Of a stretch of 35,419 bases of DNA, positions 16,712 to 23,214 are shown in pieces (within the stretch, counting starts at the first letter, position 1; every line of letters starts with the position of its first letter). This DNA is from Planctomycetaceae bacterium. GTDB lineage: Bacteria > Planctomycetota > Phycisphaerae > Phycisphaerales > SM1A02. The stretch covers positions 1-35,419 of the forward strand of contig NYWY01000040.1 of the NCBI GenBank assembly GCA_002685335.1, written 5' to 3'. The notes beneath the pieces were generated by a model. It saw only the letters and a list, made by a program, of their open reading frames with translations. It did no database searches and was not told the origin of the DNA. A program made the translations under genes and the position numbers.

Positions 16712-16735
16712 TTGGTGGGCCGGTTGCGGTATCCT
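16708..16735 (+). promoter_or_regulatory. Predicted sigma-70-type promoter of rplU
   Basis: TTGATT (16708-16713) and TATCCT (16730-16735) are separated by 16 bases, the best classical -35/-10 pair in the window. The -35 box overlaps the last codons of the symporter gene. Transcription would start near 16742 and leave a leader of about 100 bases before the rplU GTG. Confidence 0.6.
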
Positions 16736-16751
16736 GCTCGACTCTCTGCTT

Positions 16752-16826
16752 CCGGACGTCCGACGTCCGGCCGTCTGAATTCGCATTGGCTTCCATCGTC
16801 CATCGCGGGTCGCAACGACGACCCGC
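16752..16826 (+). promoter_or_regulatory. Structured leader of rplU: two GC-rich hairpins
   Basis: Hairpin 1: CCGGACG (16752-16758) with CGTCCGG (16764-16770), loop TCCGA; the DNA is a 19-base palindrome. Hairpin 2: GCGGGTCG (16805-16812) with CGACCCGC (16819-16826), loop CAACGA. GGAG (16834-16837) and the GTG follow at once. Ribosomal protein leaders often bind the product for feedback control, and L21 leaders are known in Firmicutes; this one has no resemblance that I can verify. Confidence 0.5.
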
Positions 16827-16843
16827 CCGCTCCGGAGAACACC

Positions 16844-17167
16844 GTGTACGCGATCATCGAGGATAGTGGCACCCAGATCATGGTTCGCGAAGGCGACGTG
16901 ATCGAGGTCGACCTCCGACCCGAAGCCCCGGAAAAGGGCTCCAACCTGGTCTTCGATCGCGTGCTCGCCATCGGCGGCACCGACGGTGACTCCAGCGTCG
17001 GAACCCCGTACCTGGGTGGGGCTTCGGTCACCGCCGAGGTGATGGGCGAGACCAAGGGCGAGAAGCTCGTCAGCGTGATGTACAAGCGACGCAAGGGCAT
17101 GCGTCGCAAGACCGGCCATCGGCAGCGATACGTCACCGTCAAGATCGGTGCGATCTCCGGAGGCTGA
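16844..17167 (+). CDS. rplU: 50S ribosomal protein L21
   Basis: A 107-residue protein of normal L21 length. It starts YAIIEDSGTQIMVREGDVI, the standard opening (xYAIIxxGGKQxxVxxGDxI), and ends with KRRKGMRRKTGHRQRYVTVKI, the conserved RNA-binding tail that contacts 23S rRNA. GTG at 16844 is the start because it directly precedes YAII and has GGAG six bases upstream; the open frame runs further 5' but that part is leader. In most bacteria rplU is followed by rpmA (L27); here the next gene is an opposite-strand oxidoreductase-like gene, so rpmA must be elsewhere. The leader holds a good promoter and two hairpins, pointing to autonomous regulation. Confidence 0.95.
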   Translation: MYAIIEDSGTQIMVREGDVIEVDLRPEAPEKGSNLVFDRVLAIGGTDGDSSVGTPYLGGASVTAEVMGETKGEKLVSVMYKRRKGMRRKTGHRQRYVTVKIGAISGG

Positions 17168-17198
17168 GTCCGCATCAAGCGACACGAACGGTCGAATT

Positions 17199-17229
17199 CA
17201 CAGCCCTCGTCTTCATGGCGGGGGCTGTG
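17199..17229. terminator. Hairpin between convergent rplU and Gfo/Idh-like gene
   Basis: CACAGCCC (17199-17206) pairs perfectly with GGGCTGTG (17222-17229) around a 15-base loop. It fills the gap between two convergent genes, so it may stop or protect both mRNAs, but no T-run follows on either strand. Confidence 0.4.
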
Positions 17230-17234
17230 TGCAT

Positions 17235-18212
17235 TCAGACCCGACCGAGCATCGCCCGGACCGAATCGAAGGATTCGGTCTCTCCGGTTCGGGTACTCAA
17301 CATCGCGGTCTCGCACGAAGCGAGCAGATCAAGCATGGCATCCAGCGGTCGGAGCGGGGTTCGATCCGCGATCGCGCTCTCCACCGATTCCACCAGCTCC
17401 CGAGCGAGGTCGTCGGGATGGGACGGTACGGGGGTTTCGAGTTCGATCTGGCGACCATCGGCGTCGCTCCAGTCCACCGCCCCGTTGGCGTAATGAAGAC
17501 GACCGGCTTCACCGTGGATGGTGACTGAACGCGAATGTCGTCCACCGTCGGCGCCGGCGATGATGGTCGCGGCGCGACCATCGGAATATCTCGCCACCGC
17601 GAGGATTCTGGACGCGAGGTCCGAGGCTGGTGCATTCCGGGTGGCGATCGCCTGGACCGTGCCGGGCCATCCGAACCATTCCGAAAGCAGATCGACGGCG
17701 TCCAGGAGACGAGTTCCGAGCGTGCCTTGCAAGGCCGGCCCGGTGACCTCCACCGTGGCGGTGGAGGGCGTTCCGAAGGCGGCGGTGGCCTCGATCAAAC
17801 GCCGGCCGGACCGAAGGGTTCGGAAGAGTGGCATGGGTCTCGGCGGGGTGCCGGATTCCAGTGCATGGGTGGTGTCTTCGATCTGATCGAGCACGAGACT
17901 GGGGCGGGGGGTCATCGAAAGCAGGGGCCGGCCGGCGTTCGAGGTCGCATCCATCATCGCGGTCAGGACCTCCGAGCTCAATGGCGTTCCCGGATCCATG
18001 ATGAGGGTGGCGGGGGAATCGGCGCGGGCGAGGGATCTGGGGTCGTCCAGATGCGGGATTCCCAGCCTGCTGGCGAGGGCGCGGACCAAAGGGCCTTCCC
18101 CCCCCAGATGGGTGCAGGAGAGGGCTGAGATCTCGAGCATCCGTTCGAGAAGGCTTGCCAGGCGGTCTCCCACCCAGGCGGCACACGCGATGTCATTGTT
18201 CTCGGAGAGCAT
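17235..18212 (-). CDS. Gfo/Idh/MocA-family oxidoreductase-like protein
   Basis: A 325-residue protein with the domain order of Gfo/Idh/MocA proteins. The N-terminal half resembles a Rossmann fold that lost its clear GxGxxG loop (DIACAAWVGDRLASLLERM; SRLGIPHLDDPRSLARAD). The C-terminal half has an alpha/beta domain with GTLGTRLLDAVDLLSEWFG, where family members carry the GGGxxxDxxxHxxD motif, then RSVTIHGEAGRLHYANGAV and the final helix PLDAMLDLLASCETAMLSTRTGE. NAD(P) binding and catalysis are therefore uncertain; it could be a degenerate, non-catalytic member. ATG 18212 is chosen; a longer frame upstream would run into rnpB. A TACGAT box lies ten bases before the ATG. It is divergent from rnpB and convergent with rplU. 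Confidence 0.6.
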   Translation of the reverse strand: MLSENNDIACAAWVGDRLASLLERMLEISALSCTHLGGEGPLVRALASRLGIPHLDDPRSLARADSPATLIMDPGTPLSSEVLTAMMDATSNAGRPLLSMTPRPSLVLDQIEDTTHALESGTPPRPMPLFRTLRSGRRLIEATAAFGTPSTATVEVTGPALQGTLGTRLLDAVDLLSEWFGWPGTVQAIATRNAPASDLASRILAVARYSDGRAATIIAGADGGRHSRSVTIHGEAGRLHYANGAVDWSDADGRQIELETPVPSHPDDLARELVESVESAIADRTPLRPLDAMLDLLASCETAMLSTRTGETESFDSVRAMLGRV

Positions 18213-18261
18213 GGTCGGGCGAATCGTACCTCGACCACCTTGACCGGCGGGTAGACTCATC

Positions 18262-18648
<387 letters not shown>

Positions 18649-18654
18649 TCCATC

Positions 18655-18686
18655 GCTCCGACCCTTCGGGGTCGGAGCGTTCTTTT
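18655..18686 (+). terminator. Rho-independent terminator of rnpB
   Basis: A perfect 10-bp stem GCTCCGACCC/GGGTCGGAGC (18655-18664 with 18669-18678) is capped by a stable TTCG tetraloop and followed by GTTCTTTT. It begins about seven bases after the RNase P RNA 3' end. Confidence 0.95.
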
Positions 18687-19521
18687 CAGAATGCGGGATC
18701 CTGGTATCAGGAGCCCGTGTTCTAGGACGTTGATGGTCCAACGATCGCGACCAAAGGTGTGTTTCATGGGATCACAGAGCAGGATTCATCCGTATGGGTC
18801 TTACTGATCCGGCGGCACCACTGCCGGTAGTGGCTGGGGTGTTTGCCTCCTACAGCATGTAGTTTCGTCAAAATGAACGTTTCAATCTTGCCTTCCAGCA
18901 GGATCTCGGGACAATCGGAGTCGCTCAGCAATCGTTTGAGCGGGGGAAGGAGGGCCTTCCTGACAACTCGGATGAATGGTCTTCACATCACCGGCAGCCG
19001 TCACGGAATTCGATGAAATTCGTTGGATGACTGCCGAACAATGAAGTCTCAGGAACAGGATGTTTTCCTGAGAACCGGCCTCTACCCCGGATCGAGGCTG
19101 GACCATCGGGTGAAAGTTCGTGGCTCGGCTCGGTCCGGCGCGACTGGCTCGGAAGTGGATCCGAATTAGATACGAAACGTGTGATTTTGGATCAGAATCA
19201 CGCTCGAACACGGCTATGTTCGATCTCTTCAGGCGTTCCAAGGTCGAAAGACTTCTGAAAGCACCTTGGGCGAAATGAGATCGATCACAAAATGGTTTGA
19301 GCAAGATTGGTCTTGGGGCACCTCGGCGGACGACAAGGATCGTTCCGTCGGCCGAGAACGCCGAACCCTGGGATGTGGCAAACCGCCATTTCCCGCCTCC
19401 GTGCGAATGGATCGTCCATTCGTATTCCGCCGATGTCGGTTTGAAAGTCAGCTGACTTTCCGCCGATGATCGGATCGACCGGTGAAAATGGCCTGTCATA
19501 GGCTGGGAAGGACCCATCACC
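18687..19521. other. 835-base gap without a recognisable gene, lower GC, rich in inverted repeats
   Basis: Base composition drops by eye compared with the flanking genes. An open frame on the minus strand (18882-19547) has no family resemblance, irregular composition, and would overlap the next gene's start, so I do not call it. Inverted repeats: TCTCAGGAA/TTCCTGAGA (19047-19055, 19065-19073), TCGAACA/TGTTCGA (19204-19223), CGAATGGA/TCCATTCG (19404-19422) and the 18-base palindrome at 19443-19460. No tRNA, transposase fragment or long repeat is visible. It could be a decayed gene, a structured RNA or a regulatory region. Confidence 0.45.
19443..19460. promoter_or_regulatory. 18-base perfect palindrome upstream of the DUF2617-like gene, possible operator
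   Basis: GAAAGTCAGCTGACTTTC reads identically on both strands. It lies about 60 bases before ATG 19522 and is flanked on both sides by CCGCCGATG copies (19428-19436 and 19460-19468). No loop is present, so a protein-binding dyad is more natural than an RNA hairpin. Confidence 0.45.
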
Positions 19522-20091
19522 ATGTCGCTCGCGTCGAGCAAGTCCACGTCACTTCAGGCGTACACCATGCTGGTCTATCGAAAGCCACTTCACCCCGAGT
19601 TCTTCGGGATCGAAGGACGGCGTCGCATCGATCAGGATGATTTTGAATTCGAAGGTTGGATCTTCCCGGGCGGTCAGGTCGCCCGATTCCAGTCAGGGAA
19701 CGTGACGGTCTGTGAAGTCGTCACCGATCAGGTCGAAAATCTCCCCGAGAAGGGGCTGGCCGCGAATCTTCCGTGTGCCGGAGAGCGTGACTACGAGAAC
19801 ACCTTCGGGGATCTGGTCACGTACATGACGACCATGCAGACCGAGACGCTTTCGGAGCACCTGTACGAGTCGACCTACCGCGAGATGCTCGACCACGCCC
19901 GCATCTCCAATTCGCTGGTGTTCATGCCAGAGCGAGGACACTCGCGACCGGAACTCTCACTGCTGGACATGCAGCGGTACCGGACCGAAGTCCACGTTCA
20001 GGGGTACCACCTTCGAGCCGATTGCGGACTGGTCCTTCGGACCCAGAGTCTGTTCAAGCTCGGGGTGGAAGAAGAGCCGGAAGACGAATGA
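19522..20091 (+). CDS. Uncharacterised protein, DUF2617-like
   Basis: A 189-residue soluble protein. The segment [20 protein letters not shown], then [42 protein letters not shown] and [23 protein letters not shown], resembles my recollection of DUF2617, a family of unknown function in planctomycetes and actinobacteria; the assignment is by eye. There is no signal peptide or membrane segment. The C-terminus is acidic. ATG 19522 has AAGGA nine bases upstream (19508-19512). The gene stands alone between the repeat-rich gap and a large hairpin at 20138-20175, so it is probably a single-gene transcript, perhaps controlled through the palindrome upstream. Confidence 0.6.
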   Translation: MSLASSKSTSLQAYTMLVYRKPLHPEFFGIEGRRRIDQDDFEFEGWIFPGGQVARFQSGNVTVCEVVTDQVENLPEKGLAANLPCAGERDYENTFGDLVTYMTTMQTETLSEHLYESTYREMLDHARISNSLVFMPERGHSRPELSLLDMQRYRTEVHVQGYHLRADCGLVLRTQSLFKLGVEEEPEDE

Positions 20092-20137
20092 GCCATGATC
20101 CGGTTCCCACCCCGGGAATCGCACCCGAACGACCGCA

Positions 20138-20175
20138 CCCGGCGGCCGGTCTCCTTTCGGAGTCTGGTCGCCGGG
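20138..20175 (+). terminator. Long hairpin after the DUF2617-like gene
   Basis: A stem of up to 17 pairs (outer CCCGGCG/CGCCGGG, inner CTCC/GGAG, a few G-T pairs and one T-T mismatch) with a TTTC loop. Only a weak TCGCTGTTC tail follows, so termination would be less efficient than at rnpB. It sits between two same-strand genes. Confidence 0.6.
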
Positions 20176-20213
20176 TCGCTGTTCAGGCGTCCCATCGACT
20201 CGGTGGGGTGAGT

Positions 20214-20219
20214 TAGGAT
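20214..20219 (+). promoter_or_regulatory. TANNNT box (TAGGAT) seven bases before the glycosylase ATG
   Basis: TAGGAT is identical to the box before the SurA-like gene and lies seven bases before ATG 20227. The intervening TCGAGGC contains GAGG, but only one base from the ATG, too near to be a ribosome-binding site. This suggests a leaderless transcript. Confidence 0.5.
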
Positions 20220-20226
20220 TCGAGGC

Positions 20227-21036
20227 ATGACGGTGGATCCTTCCAACCTCAGGCGGGCCGCTCGGGCGATGGTCGAGAGCGATCTTCTGCTGGGCCTGGA
20301 CTCGGTGCCGATCGGCGATGGGCCACCACCAGCACCGCGCTTCATCGAATCCTCGGAGCCGATGGTGTCGCAGGACCGACCGACGCCGGTCTCGGCGGCG
20401 TCTCCGGGTGATCCCGCGACGGCGTTGTCGGTCGCCTTGGACCCGGGGCCGCTGGGGACTGATGCCGGCTCGAGACTCGAGGAGCTCCAACGCCGACACG
20501 AGGCTTCCTGCACCCACTGCGGGAGCTCGAAGACGCACGAATCGGTGGTGTTCGGGGACGGGGATCCCGCCGCCGACGTCATGTTCGTGGGCGAGGCGCC
20601 CGGCGCCGAAGAGGATCGTCTGGGCCGTCCGTTCGTCGGGCCTGCGGGCGAACTCCTCGACCGCATGATCGATTCCGTCGGGTTGTCGCGTTCCGCGGTC
20701 TACGTGGCCAACATCGTGAAGGTGCGACCTCCAGAGAATCGCACCCCTCGCCCCGCGGAGTGTGCAGCCTGTGGACCATGGCTCCTCTCCCAGATCGCAG
20801 CGATCAAGCCGCGGGTGATCGTGGCGCTCGGGGCGACGCCGACGAAGTATCTGCTTCGGACTTCCACCGGGATCACGCGGCTGCGGGGCGGTCGGGTCGA
20901 CATCGAGATCGGAGGACTCCGGTTCCCGGTCGTCCCGACGTTTCATCCCGCCTACGTTCTTCGCCAGTACACGACGGATGTCCGTCGCGCGGTCTGGGAG
21001 GATCTCAAGCAGGCGGTCGCGATCGCCGGCGGGTGA
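20227..21036 (+). CDS. Uracil-DNA glycosylase, family 4 (iron-sulfur type)
   Basis: A 269-residue glycosylase that removes uracil from DNA to start base-excision repair. The first catalytic block is [18 protein letters not shown] followed by PAG (residues 121-141), and the second is TFHPAYVLR (238-246). The N-terminal 85 residues are a Pro/Ser-rich extension beyond the usual 200-residue core, also seen in other family members. Iron-sulfur ligands: C95 and C98 (SCTHC) and C182 (AACGPWL) fit the family. The third ligand, usually in a VKCRPP motif, is Val here (VKVRPP, V166); a neighbouring C179 may take its place. ATG 20227 is supported by the TANNNT box. The gene is convergent with dtd. Confidence 0.9.
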   Translation: MTVDPSNLRRAARAMVESDLLLGLDSVPIGDGPPPAPRFIESSEPMVSQDRPTPVSAASPGDPATALSVALDPGPLGTDAGSRLEELQRRHEASCTHCGSSKTHESVVFGDGDPAADVMFVGEAPGAEEDRLGRPFVGPAGELLDRMIDSVGLSRSAVYVANIVKVRPPENRTPRPAECAACGPWLLSQIAAIKPRVIVALGATPTKYLLRTSTGITRLRGGRVDIEIGGLRFPVVPTFHPAYVLRQYTTDVRRAVWEDLKQAVAIAGG

Positions 21037-21111
21037 ACCCCCGCGATCGGGATCCGGGCGGATTCGATCGATCGACCCCGTGTCCGGTGGCGGACCGGAT
21101 CGATGTTCCAT

Positions 21112-21579
21112 TCAACGCGATCGATCGTCCTGCGGAGCCGTGGGGCTGTCGAGCACGATTGTGATCGGGCCGTCGTTTTCGAGCCGAACCAGCATCGACG
21201 CCCCAAACCGACCGGTGGCCACCGTCACGCCGTGCTCTTGGATGAGTTCGCCGGTCAGCTCCACCAACGGTCGGGCCGTTTCCGGGGGTGCGGCTCCGGT
21301 GAAACTGGGACGGTTCCCCTCGCTGGTATTGGCACAGAGCGTGAACTGACTGACCAGGAGCACGCTGCCGCCCGCGTCGATCACGCTTCGATTCAGGCGG
21401 CCCGCCTCGTCGGTGAAGATCCGCAGCTTCGCGATCTTTCTCGCCGTCCATCGGGCTTCGGCCTCGGAATCTCCATTCGAGACTCCCAGCAGCACGAGCA
21501 AGCCTGCATCGATGGCACCGACGATCCGTCCGTCGACCTCGACGCTCGCGGAACCAACTCTCTGGACCACGCTTCGCAT
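21112..21579 (-). CDS. dtd: D-aminoacyl-tRNA deacylase
   Basis: A 155-residue enzyme that hydrolyses D-amino acids (and glycine) mischarged on tRNA. It opens MRSVVQRVGSASVEVDG, the normal start of the family. The catalytic block is LLVSQFTLCAN, and the cross-subunit Gly-cisPro region is NDGPITIVLDSP. NRPSF, typical of the active-site loop, is present. Length and motif order are standard for the homodimer. ATG 21579 lies eight bases after the Memo-like gene's stop, so the two genes are almost certainly co-transcribed and perhaps translationally coupled; only a weak GAG precedes the ATG. A short TCCGGT/ACCGGA hairpin (21083-21099) lies downstream between this gene and the convergent glycosylase gene. 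Confidence 0.95.
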   Translation of the reverse strand: MRSVVQRVGSASVEVDGRIVGAIDAGLLVLLGVSNGDSEAEARWTARKIAKLRIFTDEAGRLNRSVIDAGGSVLLVSQFTLCANTSEGNRPSFTGAAPPETARPLVELTGELIQEHGVTVATGRFGASMLVRLENDGPITIVLDSPTAPQDDRSR

Positions 21580-21587
21580 CGCGGTGC

Positions 21588-22895
21588 TCAGTCGCCCAAC
21601 AGCGCGATGGCCGCCACGGAGACGAGTGCCGTTCCCTGGTCGTCGACCGCCTGGCGATAGTCCACCAATTCGATCTCCGCGGGTTTCGCGATCGCCGCGG
21701 CTGCGGCCATGTTGCCGATCGAGCACCAGCGGGTCGGGTTCTTGCACCACTCCATGGCTTCGAGGAAGGAACCGGTGTCCCCGGTGATGAACTTCCCGAG
21801 ATGCTCGCGGTCGTGACGTTCGACTTCGACTCGGCGGGCATCGTCCACCGGCTTGGGCTCTCCGAAGTTCGGGCCGACGTGGGACAGGTCGGCGGATGAG
21901 ACGAAGAACGTCCGGCCTCCCGTCTCCTCGAGCGAGGCCTTCAACGCTTCCACGAATTCCTCGTGTGAGACCCGTTCGCCATCGTCCGCGATCATCGGCT
22001 GCAGCGGATCGGGGAGCAGGGCGGCCACCACGGGAACGTCCCCGAAGAGATGCTGGATCCAGGGAAGATGGAGCTCGATCGAGTGTTCGGGCAGAAGATC
22101 GAGCTGGTCCTTGAAGAGACGATCGCCGAGACGCTGGCGGAGCCCGGCGGTCACCGCGGAATCGGGCGAGACCCGGCCCAGCGGGGTGTCGAATCCATGA
22201 TTGGACATGATGACGCCGTCGCCGAGGCCGAAGTGGTTGGTTCCAAGGACCACCACGCGGTCGGGAGCGGGGGTGTCCACCCAGGCGCGATAGCCACCGG
22301 CGTAGACCGCGGCCCCCCGGGGGTAGTCAAGGTGGGGCACCACGAGTCCGATGACCGGCTGGTCGAATTCGGGGTCCTCGGCGTCCTCGAGCCACGCCTG
22401 AAGTTGGCGACTCGCGAGCGCTCGAGCCCATTCGGCCTGAGCGGCCTGATCCTCGGGTGGCTGATCACCACCGAGGGACTGGTGGGCGATCTGCACCAGG
22501 GAAATCGAAGCCCGAGGCGGAAACGCGCCGGTTTCGTCGAGTTTTTCGCCGATCTGCTTCTCAAAACCCTCGAAGGTCGGTCCCCAGAGAAGGCCGAATT
22601 TGTCCATCTGTTCCGCCAGCCCGGCGACCTGGGTGGCGGCTTTTTCGAGGTTCGCCTCGCGGTCCGGGTCATCCTCTCGAATGAGTCTGGAGGCAATTTC
22701 CTCGATCGAGAGGCTGCCATCGAAGAATTGAAGCACGCCCATGGCCTGCGGCGGGACCAGCATCGTCTGCTGGACCAGCATCGAAGGGTCTCGAAGGGCG
22801 ATGAACTGCTTTCCCTCATTCTGAACCGGTAACGGCTGTACCGGGCGAGCATGGGGACGAACGAGGTGATCGGCGGTGGAGGTAGGTTCGGACAT
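21588..22895 (-). CDS. Memo-family protein with N-terminal PqqD-like domain
   Basis: A 435-residue protein. Residues about 20-108 look like a small winged-helix PqqD-type domain (FIALRDPSML, VPPQAMGVLQFFDGSLSIEE). The rest is a Memo (AmmeMemoRadiSam system protein B) domain: VVPHLDYPRGAAVYAGGY (H188), VVLGTNHFG (H221), LPEHSIELHLPWIQHLFG, and FVSSADLSHVG. The family is related to extradiol dioxygenases and binds iron or copper through its His residues; its reaction in bacteria is not settled, though it often accompanies a radical SAM and an AMMECR1 protein. Neither partner is in this window. A TACACT box (plus-strand 22904-22909) lies eight bases before ATG 22895, with no Shine-Dalgarno. It is co-directional with dtd. 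Confidence 0.82.
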   Translation of the reverse strand: MSEPTSTADHLVRPHARPVQPLPVQNEGKQFIALRDPSMLVQQTMLVPPQAMGVLQFFDGSLSIEEIASRLIREDDPDREANLEKAATQVAGLAEQMDKFGLLWGPTFEGFEKQIGEKLDETGAFPPRASISLVQIAHQSLGGDQPPEDQAAQAEWARALASRQLQAWLEDAEDPEFDQPVIGLVVPHLDYPRGAAVYAGGYRAWVDTPAPDRVVVLGTNHFGLGDGVIMSNHGFDTPLGRVSPDSAVTAGLRQRLGDRLFKDQLDLLPEHSIELHLPWIQHLFGDVPVVAALLPDPLQPMIADDGERVSHEEFVEALKASLEETGGRTFFVSSADLSHVGPNFGEPKPVDDARRVEVERHDREHLGKFITGDTGSFLEAMEWCKNPTRWCSIGNMAAAAAIAKPAEIELVDYRQAVDDQGTALVSVAAIALLGD

Positions 22896-23214
22896 GGTGC
22901 GAAAGTGTACCCACCTGCCGCGAGGGACCTTGGATCTCCGGAAATGATGATTTCAGACTCCTGAGGACCCGGTGGATTCGAGCCAGCCGAGGCGAGTATC
23001 ATTCCGAGTCGGTTTCCGGACCGGGCGGGACATCCCGCCTCCCGGCAACGTCTTCCGTCCATTGGGCGGGAAATCATTCGATCTTGTTTCCCGAACATCC
23101 GAGGGAACCGATTCGGCGGTCGTCCGTCGCAACATTCACAGGCTTCGCACGTTCCGTTCGTATCAATCCAAAGGCAAACAGGCGCCTTCCGGCATCGACC
23201 CACGAGACCACCAC
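22896..23214. other. Intergenic region between the Memo-like gene and the ankyrin lipoprotein gene
   Basis: This 319-base divergent spacer holds the TACACT box for the minus gene near its left end. A near-perfect inverted repeat GGCGGGA/TCCCGCC (23024-23039) lies in the middle, and AT-richer sequence around 23161 (TATCAATCC) could be a -10 element for the plus gene, but no -35 box is at correct spacing. An open frame on the plus strand continues through it into the lipoprotein, but its sequence is not conserved-looking and the signal peptide begins at 23215. Confidence 0.4.

Noticed and set aside
18240..18257. TTGACC plus TAGACT as a promoter pair for rnpB
   Set aside because: Only six bases separate them, far from the 16-18 needed. 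TAGACT may still be a -10 box, with another -35.
18882..19547. 221-codon minus-strand open frame in the long gap
   Set aside because: No recognisable family, irregular composition, and it overlaps the start of the better supported gene at 19522. I could not exclude a decayed gene, so the region is reported as a finding instead.
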